Source: Lucifuga dentata
Taxonomy: Eukaryota; Chordata; Actinopteri; Ophidiiformes; Bythitidae
NCBI GenBank assembly: GCA_014773175.1
Contig: VXCM01000746.1
Span: 1-64,000, forward strand
Direction of reading: 5' to 3'
Length of the DNA stretch: 64,000 nucleotides
A program made the position numbers and the translations under genes. Positions 1 through 12,100 of the stretch are shown piece after piece. The stretch's first letter is position 1; each line of letters starts with the position of its first letter. Under the pieces are notes generated by a model. It saw only the letters and a list, made by a program, of their open reading frames with translations, searched no databases and had not been told where the DNA came from.

Positions 1-177
1 ACAGTACATAAAAGAGCCTGTTTTCCTTCAGTGTGCATAGCAGTGCTACAGCAAGGAAGTGGCAGTGATTCAGTGTTTTGTTTTGTTTTTTTTTGTTTTT
101 TTTGTTTTTTGTTTTTTTTTTTGCACATTGAAACATTGCAATAAGAACATGGAAACCTGAATAATATGTCCGCTTTA

Positions 178-179
<2 letters not shown>

Positions 180-211
<32 letters not shown>
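180..211. repeat. (GA)n microsatellite
   Basis: Uninterrupted GA dinucleotide run of about 15 units in the left intergenic flank. Confidence 0.95.
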
Positions 212-212
<1 letters not shown>

Positions 213-1031
213 TAGGACAACAGAGCACGAAGCTCAGAAGTTCAGTTGTGCTTCTGCTGGAACGTTCAGGTCCCTGTGGACAAGTTCAGTCCTTCAGTAG
301 AAATCCTCTCCCTCCAACAATAATACTTACAAAATAAAGGCCGGCCGCTCCAAGTAAAATCACTTCAGCTGGGTTCAATAACTATTATTCATGTCCCATT
401 TCTCCATCTCTACACCATGGCTTCTGTGATGTTAATAAGGTAAGCCTTCTTCACGTGTTCCTTCGAGCTGAGGAGGAGGAGGAGTCTGTGAGAAGCTAAA
501 GTTAACAAGAAGATCCTTGATTTTCCTTTGCAAAACACGATCATCAGCTGGTGATCACCGCATGGGCGCATGAACCTGGTCACAGGTTCATCAGAGCTGT
601 GGAGTATCGAATTCTCCCTTAAATTACTCATCATCATCATCATCTACAGAAGCTTGTCGTCATTATTACCATCAACTGGAACGCTCACTCTGCAAAACAG
701 GAATTCAACACAGTCTTAAGATTTTGTTTTAAGGTGATTATTTTTCTTATCCAAGAAAAATAATTTTATCAAGCACCATCTGCATTAGATTACTGGAGTT
801 TTTCAAATCACTGGTTTTGGCTTTTCTTCCTAGTAAAACATTCAGTCCTTTTTTTCCAGTTAGAGCTGAGTAGATCTGAAAGTCTAAGAAGTTAGATGGT
901 TTACACATTCATATTCTAAATGTGTATTCTGAGAAAACAAGATGAATTTGATTATTTTTAGAATCGCACCAATCTAAATGATTTTTACCAAGCAATTTTG
1001 TCTGTTGTTGAGTCTGTACCTGACTTTAGTT

Positions 1032-1616
1032 TTAAAGGACCATACCACCATTTTGCATGTTTAAGCCTAATATATTCAATTTTCATACATGTTACGTTAC
1101 TGACAATCATTTCCCAAAGGATAAAACCGTATTTCAGCTTTCCTGATATTTTGCTAAATCTCTTAATCTTTCAAAATCAAATATTCAAGTGATACACCCA
1201 CCTTAAAAATCCATGTTTCTCCTGCTAATAGTTACACAGCCTTATGAAGTCACGGTCCTTTAAATTTTTCCATAAACGCAGGTCTTCTTTTGGGACTATA
1301 TTCCCCGGTGGAGGCATACATTCACTCCACGCTTTTTATTGAGCTTAAACACTAAAATTACATAACTTCTAAAAAAACCTGAATACACGTCTTGTTGGTG
1401 ATGATGGATTACCTATCCCAAGAACGTTTACAGTATCAACAAGTTGATTTTAATAGCAGAATGAACTGAAACCAATGGAGGTCTGGAAGGTAGGAAAAAC
1501 ATTTATAATTTGGTGTTCCAGTAGTATCCTTTGGGAAATGATTGTCAGTAACATTACATGTATGAAAATGAATATATTAGGCTCAAACATACAAAATGGT
1601 CAGTACGGTTCTCAAA
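1032..1616 (+). mobile_element. TTAA-flanked inverted-repeat element, copy 1
   Basis: Non-autonomous DNA element of about 585 bp. It opens with TTAA then AGGACCATACC. Its first 85-90 bases return as the reverse complement at the end (AATGATTGTCAGTAAC...TATTAGGCTCAAACAT). The interior has no coding capacity. The right terminus of this copy is decayed (the GGTCCTTTAA end is no longer exact). It lies upstream of pmch and shares its internal orientation with copy 4 at 34842-35422, to which it is roughly 95% identical by eye. A piggyBac-type MITE is the best guess because of the TTAA flanks. Confidence 0.8.
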
Positions 1617-3051
1617 GGCAGGAAAGAAGGATTAGAGCAATTTTTGCAATTTTGGTCACAGTGTTCAGTTGGCATCAAATACCTTTAGAAAACATGCTCC
1701 TTTATTTTATTTTACTTTATTTAAATGTTTGTAGTATAATTTTTTTGTCTTTGCTCATTAACCAGTAAAGTGAAATCAGGTGTGTAGGATTAGACTCTCT
1801 TATCAGTGACTGGATGATTCCAAATATCTTAATATTGGGTAAAATTGTTCTAGATTATATTTTATTGAGGTTGGTGCTTGTTTGTGCTGCCGAGTGTTTA
1901 ATTCAGGTTTTGTATATTTGTGATTTCTTTATTTGTGCTTCTCTGAGCAGATTGTACATTCCAGTTTCGGTGCAGCACAGAAGTTATAAGTAACAGTCAG
2001 TGACAGGAAATGGCAGCTTGTTATGTGCTTTGGGTTTAATCTGTAGTTTTACCTGAAGTAATTTTTGTGTAAGGTGGTTCTGTTTTTATGTCTGTTTATC
2101 AGAACATTTTAAAAAGCTTTCATAAAGTTTTGTAGATAGATATCATTAAGGAAGAGTTGATCAGTTTTTGAGGAAGATCTGGATACAAGATGAGTTTTTC
2201 ATTTTCTTTTACAGTGTAAGATCAGGTATCTTGTGACATTTTGTGTGTCTGTCTAACAGGTGTGCAGGCAGGTAAATTCACATGCTATGACGTTAAGATG
2301 TAACCAAAGTAATAATCAAAAGCAAAGCTTTCATGGCCGACAGGTTTGTTTCAAAGGATGCACTTCTACAGGCGTAAGTTTTATAACTTTTAATAATGTT
2401 CAACACATAATCCCTATTATATTACACTATAAAAATAAGGGGAAAATAACAAAAAGCATTCTATGTCCCATTTAAACACTAAGCCATTTAAGTCAAATGA
2501 TCATATAGAAGAATACAGGCTACTGCAGGTTTAAGGACCTTTTGCATTTTCTCTTGATACTATAAGCACGGCTTGAAGTGTTCCTTGTTTGTAATAAGGG
2601 GCTTTTTGAACGGCAGCATGAGTTTGTTGCTCTTATTCCAAGTAAATGACCTTTGTGGATGGCCCACGGTCAGATTTTGCTCTGACGCCACAGCCATTCA
2701 GAAAAAATGACTCACTGAGAATTCAATGGGCATCTTTGTGGTCTCTGTCCCACCTCCTGCTGCTTTCATTTGAGCATGAGAAGAGCTGCACAAATAAGTC
2801 CTGCTCTTTGACCTGCTGTGACCCCACAGTGTGCTGTGGATGGAATTACAGCCCACCATGTTTCCCCTCTTATCCATTTGAATTTGTCACATCTCTAAAC
2901 AGCTGTAATTCACCTATTCACCTTCTTTCCTGACAGACATGAAAAGGAGAATGTAGCTGCTTGACAAATCCACTGTGACCTTTAATCTCACCTGTGACCT
3001 TCCACCTGTAGGTGTTATGATGCTTAATTAAATTTTCCTCACATTCACCTG

Positions 3052-3058
3052 TATATAA
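3052..3058 (+). promoter_or_regulatory. pmch TATA box
   Basis: TATATAA lies 59 bases before the pmch start codon. It is the right place for a TATA box with transcription starting near 3080 and a short 5' UTR. The call rests on motif and position only. Confidence 0.7.
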
Positions 3059-3116
3059 GAGGCCTGAGATCAGATGGTCATAGTTTCGCTGTACAGCCTG
3101 AGGTATCGTAGGTATC

Positions 3117-5801
3117 ATGATCTCAGTCTTGTGGGTCTTGTTTGCTCTGTTCTCTGAGCTCAGCTGCCGCTCCGTTACCGCCGCCGTACCTGTTAGCAAA
3201 GCAGACGATGGTATAACAGAGCGGGACGGCCTGAGTCCGCTCCTGAGCAATGAGCCCATGACCGCAGGTCTCCCTCCGTACAAAGCAAACCTCTTCATGG
3301 ACAACATCAGAGATGAAGATGGGAGCCCCAAAGTCATCATCCTCTCAGTAAGTAAACCACATCGTTCATGCCTTTTCTCAGACTAAAACTGTAAATGTGG
3401 CTCCTTTATAAAAAAAAAAAATAAAATTAATCTAATTTAATATAATGTAATTCTCTGGAGTCTAAGTCACTGTTTGCCAATTTTTGGAGACTTATTGTTT
3501 TAAATACATTTTTTTTTTAAAGAATTTAATTTGGAATTTTGGCTTTTAGAATGCTTTTTTTTCCTAAGATGAACAATTTATTTTAGAAAAATTGATTTGA
3601 GACTCAAGTGGGCTCATTTAATTTAATCACGTTGCATTTTATGCATGTTGTATAGTATTATTAATATTTTATATTTATTTAGAATAGCCTCAGATCCAGC
3701 CTATAACTTTTCAAAGATTAAGTCTTCTAAGCGAATACAAACTCAAATCGCTCCATTTTTTTTCCTGCTGTAAAGGAATAAATGAAATGTCTAGATTTCA
3801 TAGGACTACCAGTTTGGTTTGAGCAGCTCCTTTGGATAATCTTCCATTTATCAAAAAATAAACCTTCATGGCTTTTCTCATCCAGCCCGTCTCATTCTGC
3901 CAGTGAGAGTCACGCGTCATAACAATTCATTGTGAGATTTCTTTATATAAACACACTCAGCAAACCATATTTCAACAATAAAGAGCACATTGTCTCTATC
4001 TCGCTTTTGAACATTTGACCCCTTTCGACTGGCCGCCATCCTAGTACTGACTGTAAAGTTCATATATCAAACGTTTTTACTGCAGTGTTGGAAAACTGGG
4101 AAATACTATTAGATGAAAAGGTCAAACGATCACAAGTGTGTAAAGATTTATTGGATACACAGTGGGAAGAATGATGATGTATCCCCACTCCCTATCGTTT
4201 GGCTGCGATGTGTACAGATTTGACGTGGCCGCTGCGTCTCCGGGGCGCCGTGAACACGGTGCTTATCTCTGCAGTCATGGAGAACAGGCAGCCATGATGA
4301 GGGGAGCAAAGCCACAGAAGAAAACAGGCCACTGTGACAGTAAAACATGGGTTAAAGGGAAGCATGGGAAACTTTCAGGGATTTCTTCCAGGCGGGGGTT
4401 CATATGGCGTGGTGCTGGATCAGCTGTTAAAGGCGAAGATCCATATGATGTGTGGTAGGATGAGAAGAGAATCTGTAAAAGCTGCTGCAGATCCAGGTTG
4501 TACAGCTTGGTGTTATGTGAACTGGTGTATAAAGCAAAAAACTGCAATAAAACACTATCTGACCTTAAAAAACTGTCATCACAATATAAGCACTGATGCT
4601 TTAGGAATTCAAGGTAACTAGACTGCGCTTTAATTCTTGAAGTTAATATCTTTTTAAAAAACGATCAAATTTTTATTCATAATTCCTAAGTTTTTGTTTT
4701 CTTATATTAGACATTTGGGGAATTGTGTCAAGCATCCAACCCACTTTTCAGACTTGTTTCTGGTCAGTTTTAAAGGACCATACCATCCGTTTTGCATGTT
4801 TGAGCTTAATATATTCTATTTTCATACATGTAACGTTCCTGACAATCATTTCCCAAAGCATACTACTGGAACGGTGAATTAAAAATGTTTTTCCTACCTT
4901 CCAGACCTCCATTGGTTTCAGTTCATTCTGCTATTAAAATCAACTTGTTGATACTGTAAACGTTCTTGGGATAGGTAATCCATCATCACCAACAAGACGT
5001 GTATTCAGGTTTTTTTAGAAGTTATGTAATTTTAGTGTTTAAGCTCAATAAAAAGCGTGGAGTGAATGTATGCCTCCACCGGGGAATATAGTCCCAAAAG
5101 AAGACCTGCGTTTATGGAAAAATTTAAAGGACCGTGACTTCATAAGGCTGTGTAACTATTAGCAGGAGAAACATGGATTTTTAAGGTGGGTGTATCACTT
5201 GAATATTTGATTTTGAAAGATTAAGAGATTTAGCAAAATATCAGGAAAGCTGAAATACGGTTTTATCCTTTGGGAAATGATTGTCAGTAACGTAACGTAT
5301 GAAAATTTAATCTATCAGGCTCAAACATGCAAAATGGGTGGTATGGTCCTTTAAATAGTCTTACAACAACAAATTAAGACCAGTTCTCTTCAAAAGTCTA
5401 ATAATCTCGTGCATACGGTCGTGATAAGGCTACGTCTTTGGGTCATTTTAAAACAAACTTTTGACTTGTCATTCTACCCACATAGTCACTGATTTCTGCT
5501 GTGCTTCAGGACACGAGGCTGAAAGGACTCTGGATTCGGGGCCTTCCTCTGCTCACAGACCACAGCTTGAGCCACACTCCTGCTGAACACAGTTTGAAAA
5601 TGGATCGCAGAAACACCGACCTTGGCAGTACGTAACACACCTGCACGATGATGAAAAAGCTTCAGACATTGATGTCTTGATGTCAGCGTCTTCTAATTAA
5701 TCTGATTTATGTCAGCGTTGTTCACGTTCTTCTGTCTGTCTCCCTACATAGTACTGCGGTGCATGATAGGACGAGTGTACCGACCCTGCTGGGAAGAATA
5801 A
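3117..5801 (+). CDS. pmch: Prepro-melanin-concentrating hormone
   Basis: Secreted neuropeptide precursor. MCH controls skin paling in fish and feeding/arousal circuits in vertebrates. Three coding exons: 3117-3347, 5510-5627 and 5752-5801, giving 132 residues. Residues 1-22 are a hydrophobic signal peptide (MISVLWVLFALF...). The precursor middle is poorly conserved. Exon 3 encodes the hormone core LRCMIGRVYRPCW followed by EE and stop, with the two cysteines that form the disulphide ring. A dibasic RR in exon 2 marks the likely prohormone cleavage, releasing a peptide of about 21 residues, longer than the classical 17-residue teleost MCH. The phases (0, then 1) close perfectly. The I-L-R-C-M core recalls the tetrapod-like Mch2 type of teleosts, but which paralogue this is cannot be settled here. 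A mobile element sits in intron 1. The gene runs tail-to-tail into parpbp. Confidence 0.93.
4770..5354 (-). mobile_element. TTAA-flanked inverted-repeat element, copy 2
   Basis: Complete 585-bp copy inside pmch intron 1, inverted relative to copies 1 and 4. Both ends are intact: TTAAAGGACCATACC on the left and GGTATGGTCCTTTAA on the right. An additional internal GGTCCTTTAA-like motif occurs about 220 bases from one end (seen here as TTTAAAGGACCGTG near 5125). The sequence just left of it (4723-4768) resembles 62135-62180, suggesting insertion into an older repeat. Confidence 0.85.
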
Positions 5802-5887
5802 CGTTCTGCCTGTGCTGCTTTCCTCCCGTATGTACTGTAAATTCCTTGTGAAAAAAGAGTGCACCAACATGTAAAACAAAATACGAC

Positions 5888-5896
5888 TTTATTAAA
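5888..5896. terminator. Overlapping bidirectional polyA signals of pmch and parpbp
   Basis: TTTATTAAA reads ATTAAA on the + strand (5891-5896), about 90 bases after the pmch stop. On the - strand it reads AATAAA (5888-5893), about 275 bases after the parpbp stop. Both convergent genes appear to use the same nine bases, so their 3' UTRs should overlap. Confidence 0.65.
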
Positions 5897-6167
5897 TAGG
5901 AAAAGCTGCATCATATTTTGAGTGGAATTCATTGTAAAATTTGTGATTAAAATGTGGAAGTGCTTAAATTCAAGCAGCAATTAAACAACCAGATCCAGGC
6001 TGCAGAATCTGCTAATAAACTGATCTATCTCATTTTCAGCCTCTTGCATTTTCCACTTTGCGTAATTTTTTGGTTAAAGGCAACAAGTTACAGTCAATCA
6101 AAGTTCTGCACTATCAAAGGTGACAAACTAAAATTCATGAATGCCATAAAAGCAGTACAAATCATGA

Positions 6168-9100
6168 TTAAACTCTGAAGAAGCTGGTTAGTTTTCCCTG
6201 TCCTGCTATCAGCTTCTTCTTATTCTTACCCACATTTTTGCCTGAGACACTAGTGGGTGGTTTCTTCCTTGGAGGCTGATTCTCTGATCCGTGTTTGTCA
6301 GAATCCACCTGCTTCCTCTTGCTGCCTTTGCCCTCAATCTTTTGATTATTGCCTGCTCCTCTCTTCCGAGCATTTCCGCACTTTGTCCCCAGAGCAGCCC
6401 CCCGCCGTGCACCGCTCTGCTCCTTATTTGGACATTCAGCAGTAGTATTTGCTGAAAGATTGGAACAAGGGAAAAAAAAAGTAAGTGTGACAACCTGGGA
6501 AAATAACCAGCAAGGAAAGGAAAAGGTTGTGACGAAAATTGCTGACGTTAGCCCCAAATTTAAGCAGCCGGTGTGTTTATTCTGCGAAGCTGAATCTGAA
6601 CATTTGTCAAGTGGCCTGATGGAGCCGAGCCTGAATTCACACAGAACAAAAAACAGAAGGGAAATGGGCTAAAACATGTGTGATTTTTTTTTTTTTTTTT
6701 TTTTTTTTACTACAGATGTGCAGATGTGGGGTTGAGCAGATTTTATGGGATGGGGATTCATTTAATAGTTGGTGGTAAGCAGCAGGCCCAAGGCTGGGGC
6801 TGGGAAGGGTTCACGTTGGAGCTGAGAAGGTGTGCCCAGGCCTCAGCCCAGCGGGGTGGTATCAGAGGAAGTAGACCCAGCAGGAAGGGGAGGGGACGCA
6901 GAGTACGCTGCACTGCTTGTGTTAACATTTTAGGTTGTGGAATACCTAGCGTTTGGCTAAATATAAGCAAAATATGTACCTGTCGGGTCGTCCACAGAGC
7001 TGCGCTCTGTCTGCAGGTCCGCATCCACTTCTGGGGCAGTTTGGCGTTTGGGGGCGGGGTGCACGCAGCTGGGGACCTGGCTGGTGCTTGAAAAGTCCAG
7101 CACACGGATGAGGGGTGGTTCTTCATCATCCTTGTATGTGCAGGCAAACTGGGATTGGAGGACATGCTCCCTGACCTAGATAGAGCAGATCGGTGACTGA
7201 CTGGCTAAAAGACACAATTTCTGGCTGCAGTTTGACTTATTGGCCTTCAGCTTGATCTGTCACTCAAGTAGGAGCCCCTCCCTCTCCTATACATTTGCAG
7301 CTGCTCCAAAATAGAGGATAGAGCACCAAACATTGAATAACATTTGATTCTCATGCTGCTGTAATTACCATTCATACCCATCACTTTAATGACAGCATGA
7401 CTGTATTTATGACAATTTTCTTCTGATAAAAGTTGACAGAAGTCAGACATGCCCCCCATTCACTGCCCTCAAAAACACAGAAACAGTCGTCTTCAGTCTC
7501 ATCATAATTACATGTCAAAGACAGGAGAGTAACACCTCATTAAAAAGCCTTTTTTGGACGGCTTAGTTATAACAAAGTAAATTATCCTGAAGACAGTCTT
7601 GGCCTTGAGGCACAAAGATCCGCAGCTTTGATCTCGCCTGCTTGGGATTCTCACAATCCAAGGATTTCACTTGTCAGGCCAGTCGGCCACAGCAGGAAGG
7701 GAGAATTTGAGGGGAAAAATATGATGTGCAAAGCTGGGTGGGTCCGTGAAGCACAAAGGGATCACCGCCTTTGTGCTTTTCAAAAGAACTTCTTAAAGGA
7801 GCACCTAAAACAACAGCAGTAATGGAGCTAAACATGTCGGCTGTGGCTGAACGCTAACGTAACGCATCTGAAACACCCCAGAAACAAACGGAGGGGAGGG
7901 AGGAACGAACAGAACCAAACTACAATTGACTGAGAACCTCAAATCCAATTAGAACAGATGGGAACTCAACATGGCTCCGTGTGGTCAGACGGCCGTCTTT
8001 TCTCTGGAGGATGGTGTCCTGAAACAACCCCCGCGTACCGCCTGACCCCACGCTGGAGACACCTGAGCAACAAATTCCAGACAATTCCTCCAAGAGCAGG
8101 TGCAAGCAATTTCTCCGGCTTTTGTGTCACACTCACTCAGAGTCAGGTGATAAAAGTAAAAGCAGGTACACTAATAACTTCATCTTTCTGGAGGTACAAC
8201 AACACAAAATCCCTGTAATAAATCCCATCATGCAACGCTTCTAATGGTCAGATTTTGTCAGAAGATTGTGTTTAAACTCAAGGGAAGATTTTGAAGCCAT
8301 AGTTGTTAATGGAATTATATTTAAAAGTATAATATTTAGTTCACATATATGAGGGAGACTAGTTGTTACAAAACACTTATCAAATCAGAACACAACTAAA
8401 CCGGCATGAAATGTTTTATTATGTCTTTAGGTGCTCTCTGGCATTGGGAAAAATACTGGAATATTCCCAAATGCAGAAACGAAATCTGTGCATCCCTGTG
8501 CGTGCCAGCTGACATCAGCGCATGATGAAACTGCTGGAGAGTCGGAGATAAAGTCATTCAGCAGACAACAGGAAACAATAACCTTTCAAGTTTCCCTTGC
8601 TAGTCGAGTTACGCGACTGATATGGCATCTTCAAAGTGAAATTGATGCAGAAAGCTTCCGCTCGCTGAGTTCAGGAAGCGGTGAGCTGCCCAGGGACCAT
8701 TACAGCACACTCAAACAGGAAGGCAGCCAGATTGTGGGGAGCTAAAATGACATCTGCTAGCTCAATCAAATAAAGGAGCCAGTTCACCAGAATGTGTTTA
8801 GCATACATGTTTCAAAAAGAGTTCACACGCTCTGATTCATGTTAAAAGTCTGACCTTTAAGCCTGGGCCTGGATGTGTTTGTGTGTTTTTTGGGTGACTC
8901 AGCAGTTGTGGATACATGTAGTCATGTTCTGATGACAAGAACCTGCATGGATCAAACTGCAACAACTGGCTATATATACCGAAAAAAAGCTGCGTGCAAC
9001 GGATTCTGTTGTCCTGTATCTCGCTGAGCCGGCGGCGAGATAAAGAGACAGAACAGCTCAGGTCACAGCCGGGAAGCCAGAAACAGATACTGATAGCAGA

Positions 9101-12100
9101 TATTCATTACATTACACACTGTAAGCAAACTGAGGACCTGAAGTGTACAATGGCATAACACAACCAGGAGGTTGATGGTTTGAATCCCCTGCAGGCTCGT
9201 CGTTTTTAGGCAGTGGATTCACACACAGCTCTCTCAAACGAATGCAGAGCTAAAACACAGCTGTGCAAATGGGAACATTGGAAGTCAGTTAAGATGTGAG
9301 CATCAGCTAAGCAAATAAATAATTTAATACCAGGGAGAAATTACAGGATGTAAAGACATTATTTTAAGTGTTTGTACATCTGATTCAGTTTGAAGTAACT
9401 GACGGTGTCGGGTTCAGACTGAGGGGCCCGTGTTACCTTGGGTTTGAGCAGGACTTGCCGGCTCTGGACGCGGTTCCTCAGGGGTTCTGGAGAGCATCCA
9501 GTAGACACCTCAGGGGATCTGAAGAAAAGAGGTTCATAAATTATAAAAGCTGCAAGGTTATGTGATCATACACACCAATTACGCTTGCAAACATTTTGTT
9601 TTTATGCCATTCTGAACTGGAATGGGATTTAGCAGATCACAGTGGAATGATGTTAGATTTTTGTGAAAATTCAGACGTCAGCCTTTTATTGTCATCCTCC
9701 TCAGACATAGTGAGGATTCCATGTTCCGCCTGAACACAGCTGGCGACGGTGTGTTTTTAATTCTTATTTTTATGTCAGATGTTTGAGCCGAGAAATCATT
9801 CCAGTGGTGGTGTGGGAGGATTTTCAGTGGAGAGTTTTAAAGTCCCCTGTTGGTCTTCATGCTGTTTCAGTGGCTTTTCCACACTGACTTAATCCTTTTT
9901 GACATAAAAATGTCACATGTAATTTAATTTGTGCTAGTCTTGGTAATTCGTAGACAGATCCACTGCTACTCCTTTTATTACTTCCTTTTCATATTTACAT
10001 ACACCACCATCTGTGCTTTTAGTACTTCCTGCTTCTGTTTGTTAGACAGGCTAACACAGAGTTTGGTAAAAAGCAAGTGTGTCTTAATGTATAGCTTTTT
10101 AAGAAAATAGGTGCTTCTGATTAGATTTTTCTTATTATTACTAAATAACAGCATGAGCCCTCAAACATAAACTGCCAAATTAGAAACACCAAAGACCAGT
10201 CAAATCCTAGTTTGTACTTTAAAGGACCATACCACCAATTTTTCATGTTTGAGCCTAATATATTCAATTTTCATACACGTAATGTTACTGACAATCATTT
10301 CCCAAAACATACTACTGGCATGGCAAATTAAAAATGTTTTTCCTACCTTCCAGACCTCCATTGGTTTCATTTCATTCTGGTACGCTATTAAAATCAATTT
10401 GTTGATTCTTTTTTCAGGTAATTTTAGCGTTTAAGCACAATAAAAAGTGTGTAGTGAATGTATGTCTCCACCGGGGAATATAGTTCCAAGAGAAGACCTG
10501 CGTTTATGGAAAACTTAAACAACTGTGACTTCATAATTTTGCTTAAGTATTAGAAGGTGAAATATCGATTTTTAAGGTGGATGTTTTGATTTTGAAAGAT
10601 TAAGAAATTTTACAGAATATCAGGAAAGCTGAAATACAGTTTTATCCTTCGGGAAATGATTGTCAGTAACGTAACGTATGAAAACTGAATATATTAGGCT
10701 CAAACATGCAAAATGGANAATGATTGTCAGTAACGTAACGTATGAAAACTGAATATATTAGGCTCAAACATGCAAAATGGATGGCATGGTCCTTTAACTG
10801 TGCCAACCTGAAGAGCGTGAGGACTGAGGTCCCCTCGGCTCCACTGAGGACAGGCTGGTCCTCAGACAACAGGTCTGCCTTGTTCCGACAAGGAGGAGCC
10901 AGCGCTTCTTCGTCCAGCAGAGCCATCAGCACCTTCACAGTCTCCCGACCGCCGCATGCAGTGGCGTGATTGATTGCGTAAGCCTTTGGCTGAAGGGAAC
11001 CACAGTCAGGCAGAAAAACACTCACATGGCTGACTGTGAAAGAAGATGAAGCCACTTTCACGTGAACATACACTTCAGCAGCACAAATATAACAATGTAG
11101 AGTGGCTGGAAAGCAGAGGTGATAGGTTACCCTGGCAGGGCTTATCCCTGTCCTGTTTCCATTAGCTGCCTGTTTCTGGGTTTGGTGTATCTGGCAGATT
11201 CTCTCTGTCAGGTCCTTTGCCGTCTCTTCGGCAGCAGCGTACACCACATCTCCATTGCTGCATCCCTTCACCAGCACCGTCCTAACAGCCGCCAGCAGCC
11301 TGGCGCCACATATGCTAAGAATTAAAGACAGTAACAGTCAGATTAGCATGTACAGGTGAGCCATATCATACCTTCACTGGAGTAAAAACCTGCATTTGTT
11401 TGGAGCAGGAATGGAATCTTTCTTCTGGAAAACATGCAGGTTTCATATGGATGGAATGAATCCTTTCAGAGTTCAGCCAAAATTTGCCAACATGAATAAC
11501 CTAAACTGGAAACCAGAAAACCAAGGGGCTTAGTCTGATTGTTCTCAAAACATATACTTCAGCTTCACTTTTGATTAATTAGACATTGATTTAGGGGCTA
11601 AGAGTAATTTTGATGCTACCTTCCAGTTGAGCTTTATTTCACTACAATGCAGCATTGCCAATGTTAACAGTTATGAAGCAGAAAATGTGCTCCAAATCCC
11701 TGTGAAGTCTCCCTGGGCAGTGTCGTGTTCAGTGTATCAGAGAAACTCCAGGATTTTCCCTCTTTACGCTTTAGGAGTTTTTCCATCCACGTTCACACGT
11801 CATCTGCACCAAATGTCCTCAAATCATAGTAAAATATCACTTCTGTGAATTGCAAATAGTGTGGTGAGCTTCATGTTAAAGAGATCAGAAAACGTAAACA
11901 CAGCAAGGTGGAGAGGCAGCAATCCAACCCTGACCTCGCTCTGCTGTGAGCAAGCGGGGCTCAGTAACCGAATCATTTCGGAAAACAGATGTTGAACCGT
12001 GAACTCTGCAGAGAAGGTGTTTGTATGAGGAAATACAGCACTCTGCACTCCGAGGGTGTAAACGCGCAGGCTGCTGAAAGACACATGTTGGCGAAGTTCA

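Larger units (their letters stand above)
1..3030. other. Left flank, no recognised gene
   Basis: No open frame here resembles a known protein. The stretch holds a T-rich low-complexity tract (about 76-122), a GA microsatellite (180-211), an inverted-repeat mobile element (1032-1616) and otherwise unique-looking AT-rich DNA. An AATAAA lies at 333-338 on the + strand. By synteny with other vertebrates igf1 should lie just to the left on the + strand, so the first few hundred bases could be its 3' UTR, but nothing in the sequence proves this. Confidence 0.5.

Noticed and set aside
644..692. Possible last exon of a - strand gene (frame ending VDGNNDDKLL stop after a TTTTGCAG)
   Set aside because: Too short, no recognised family, and the expected neighbour igf1 should be on the + strand.
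2646..2933. 95-codon frame upstream of pmch
   Set aside because: No signal, domain or splice context; it lies in the pmch upstream region and looks accidental.
9150..9190. B-box-like GGTTTGAATCCC suggesting a tRNA-derived SINE
   Set aside because: No matching A box at the right distance and no cloverleaf; too little to call a SINE or tRNA.
11824..12084. 86-codon open frame on the - strand within parpbp, preceded by a plausible TTTCAG acceptor
   Set aside because: parpbp exons 5 and 6 already join in phase ([12 protein letters not shown], like the human order), leaving no room for it, and it shows no family resemblance.
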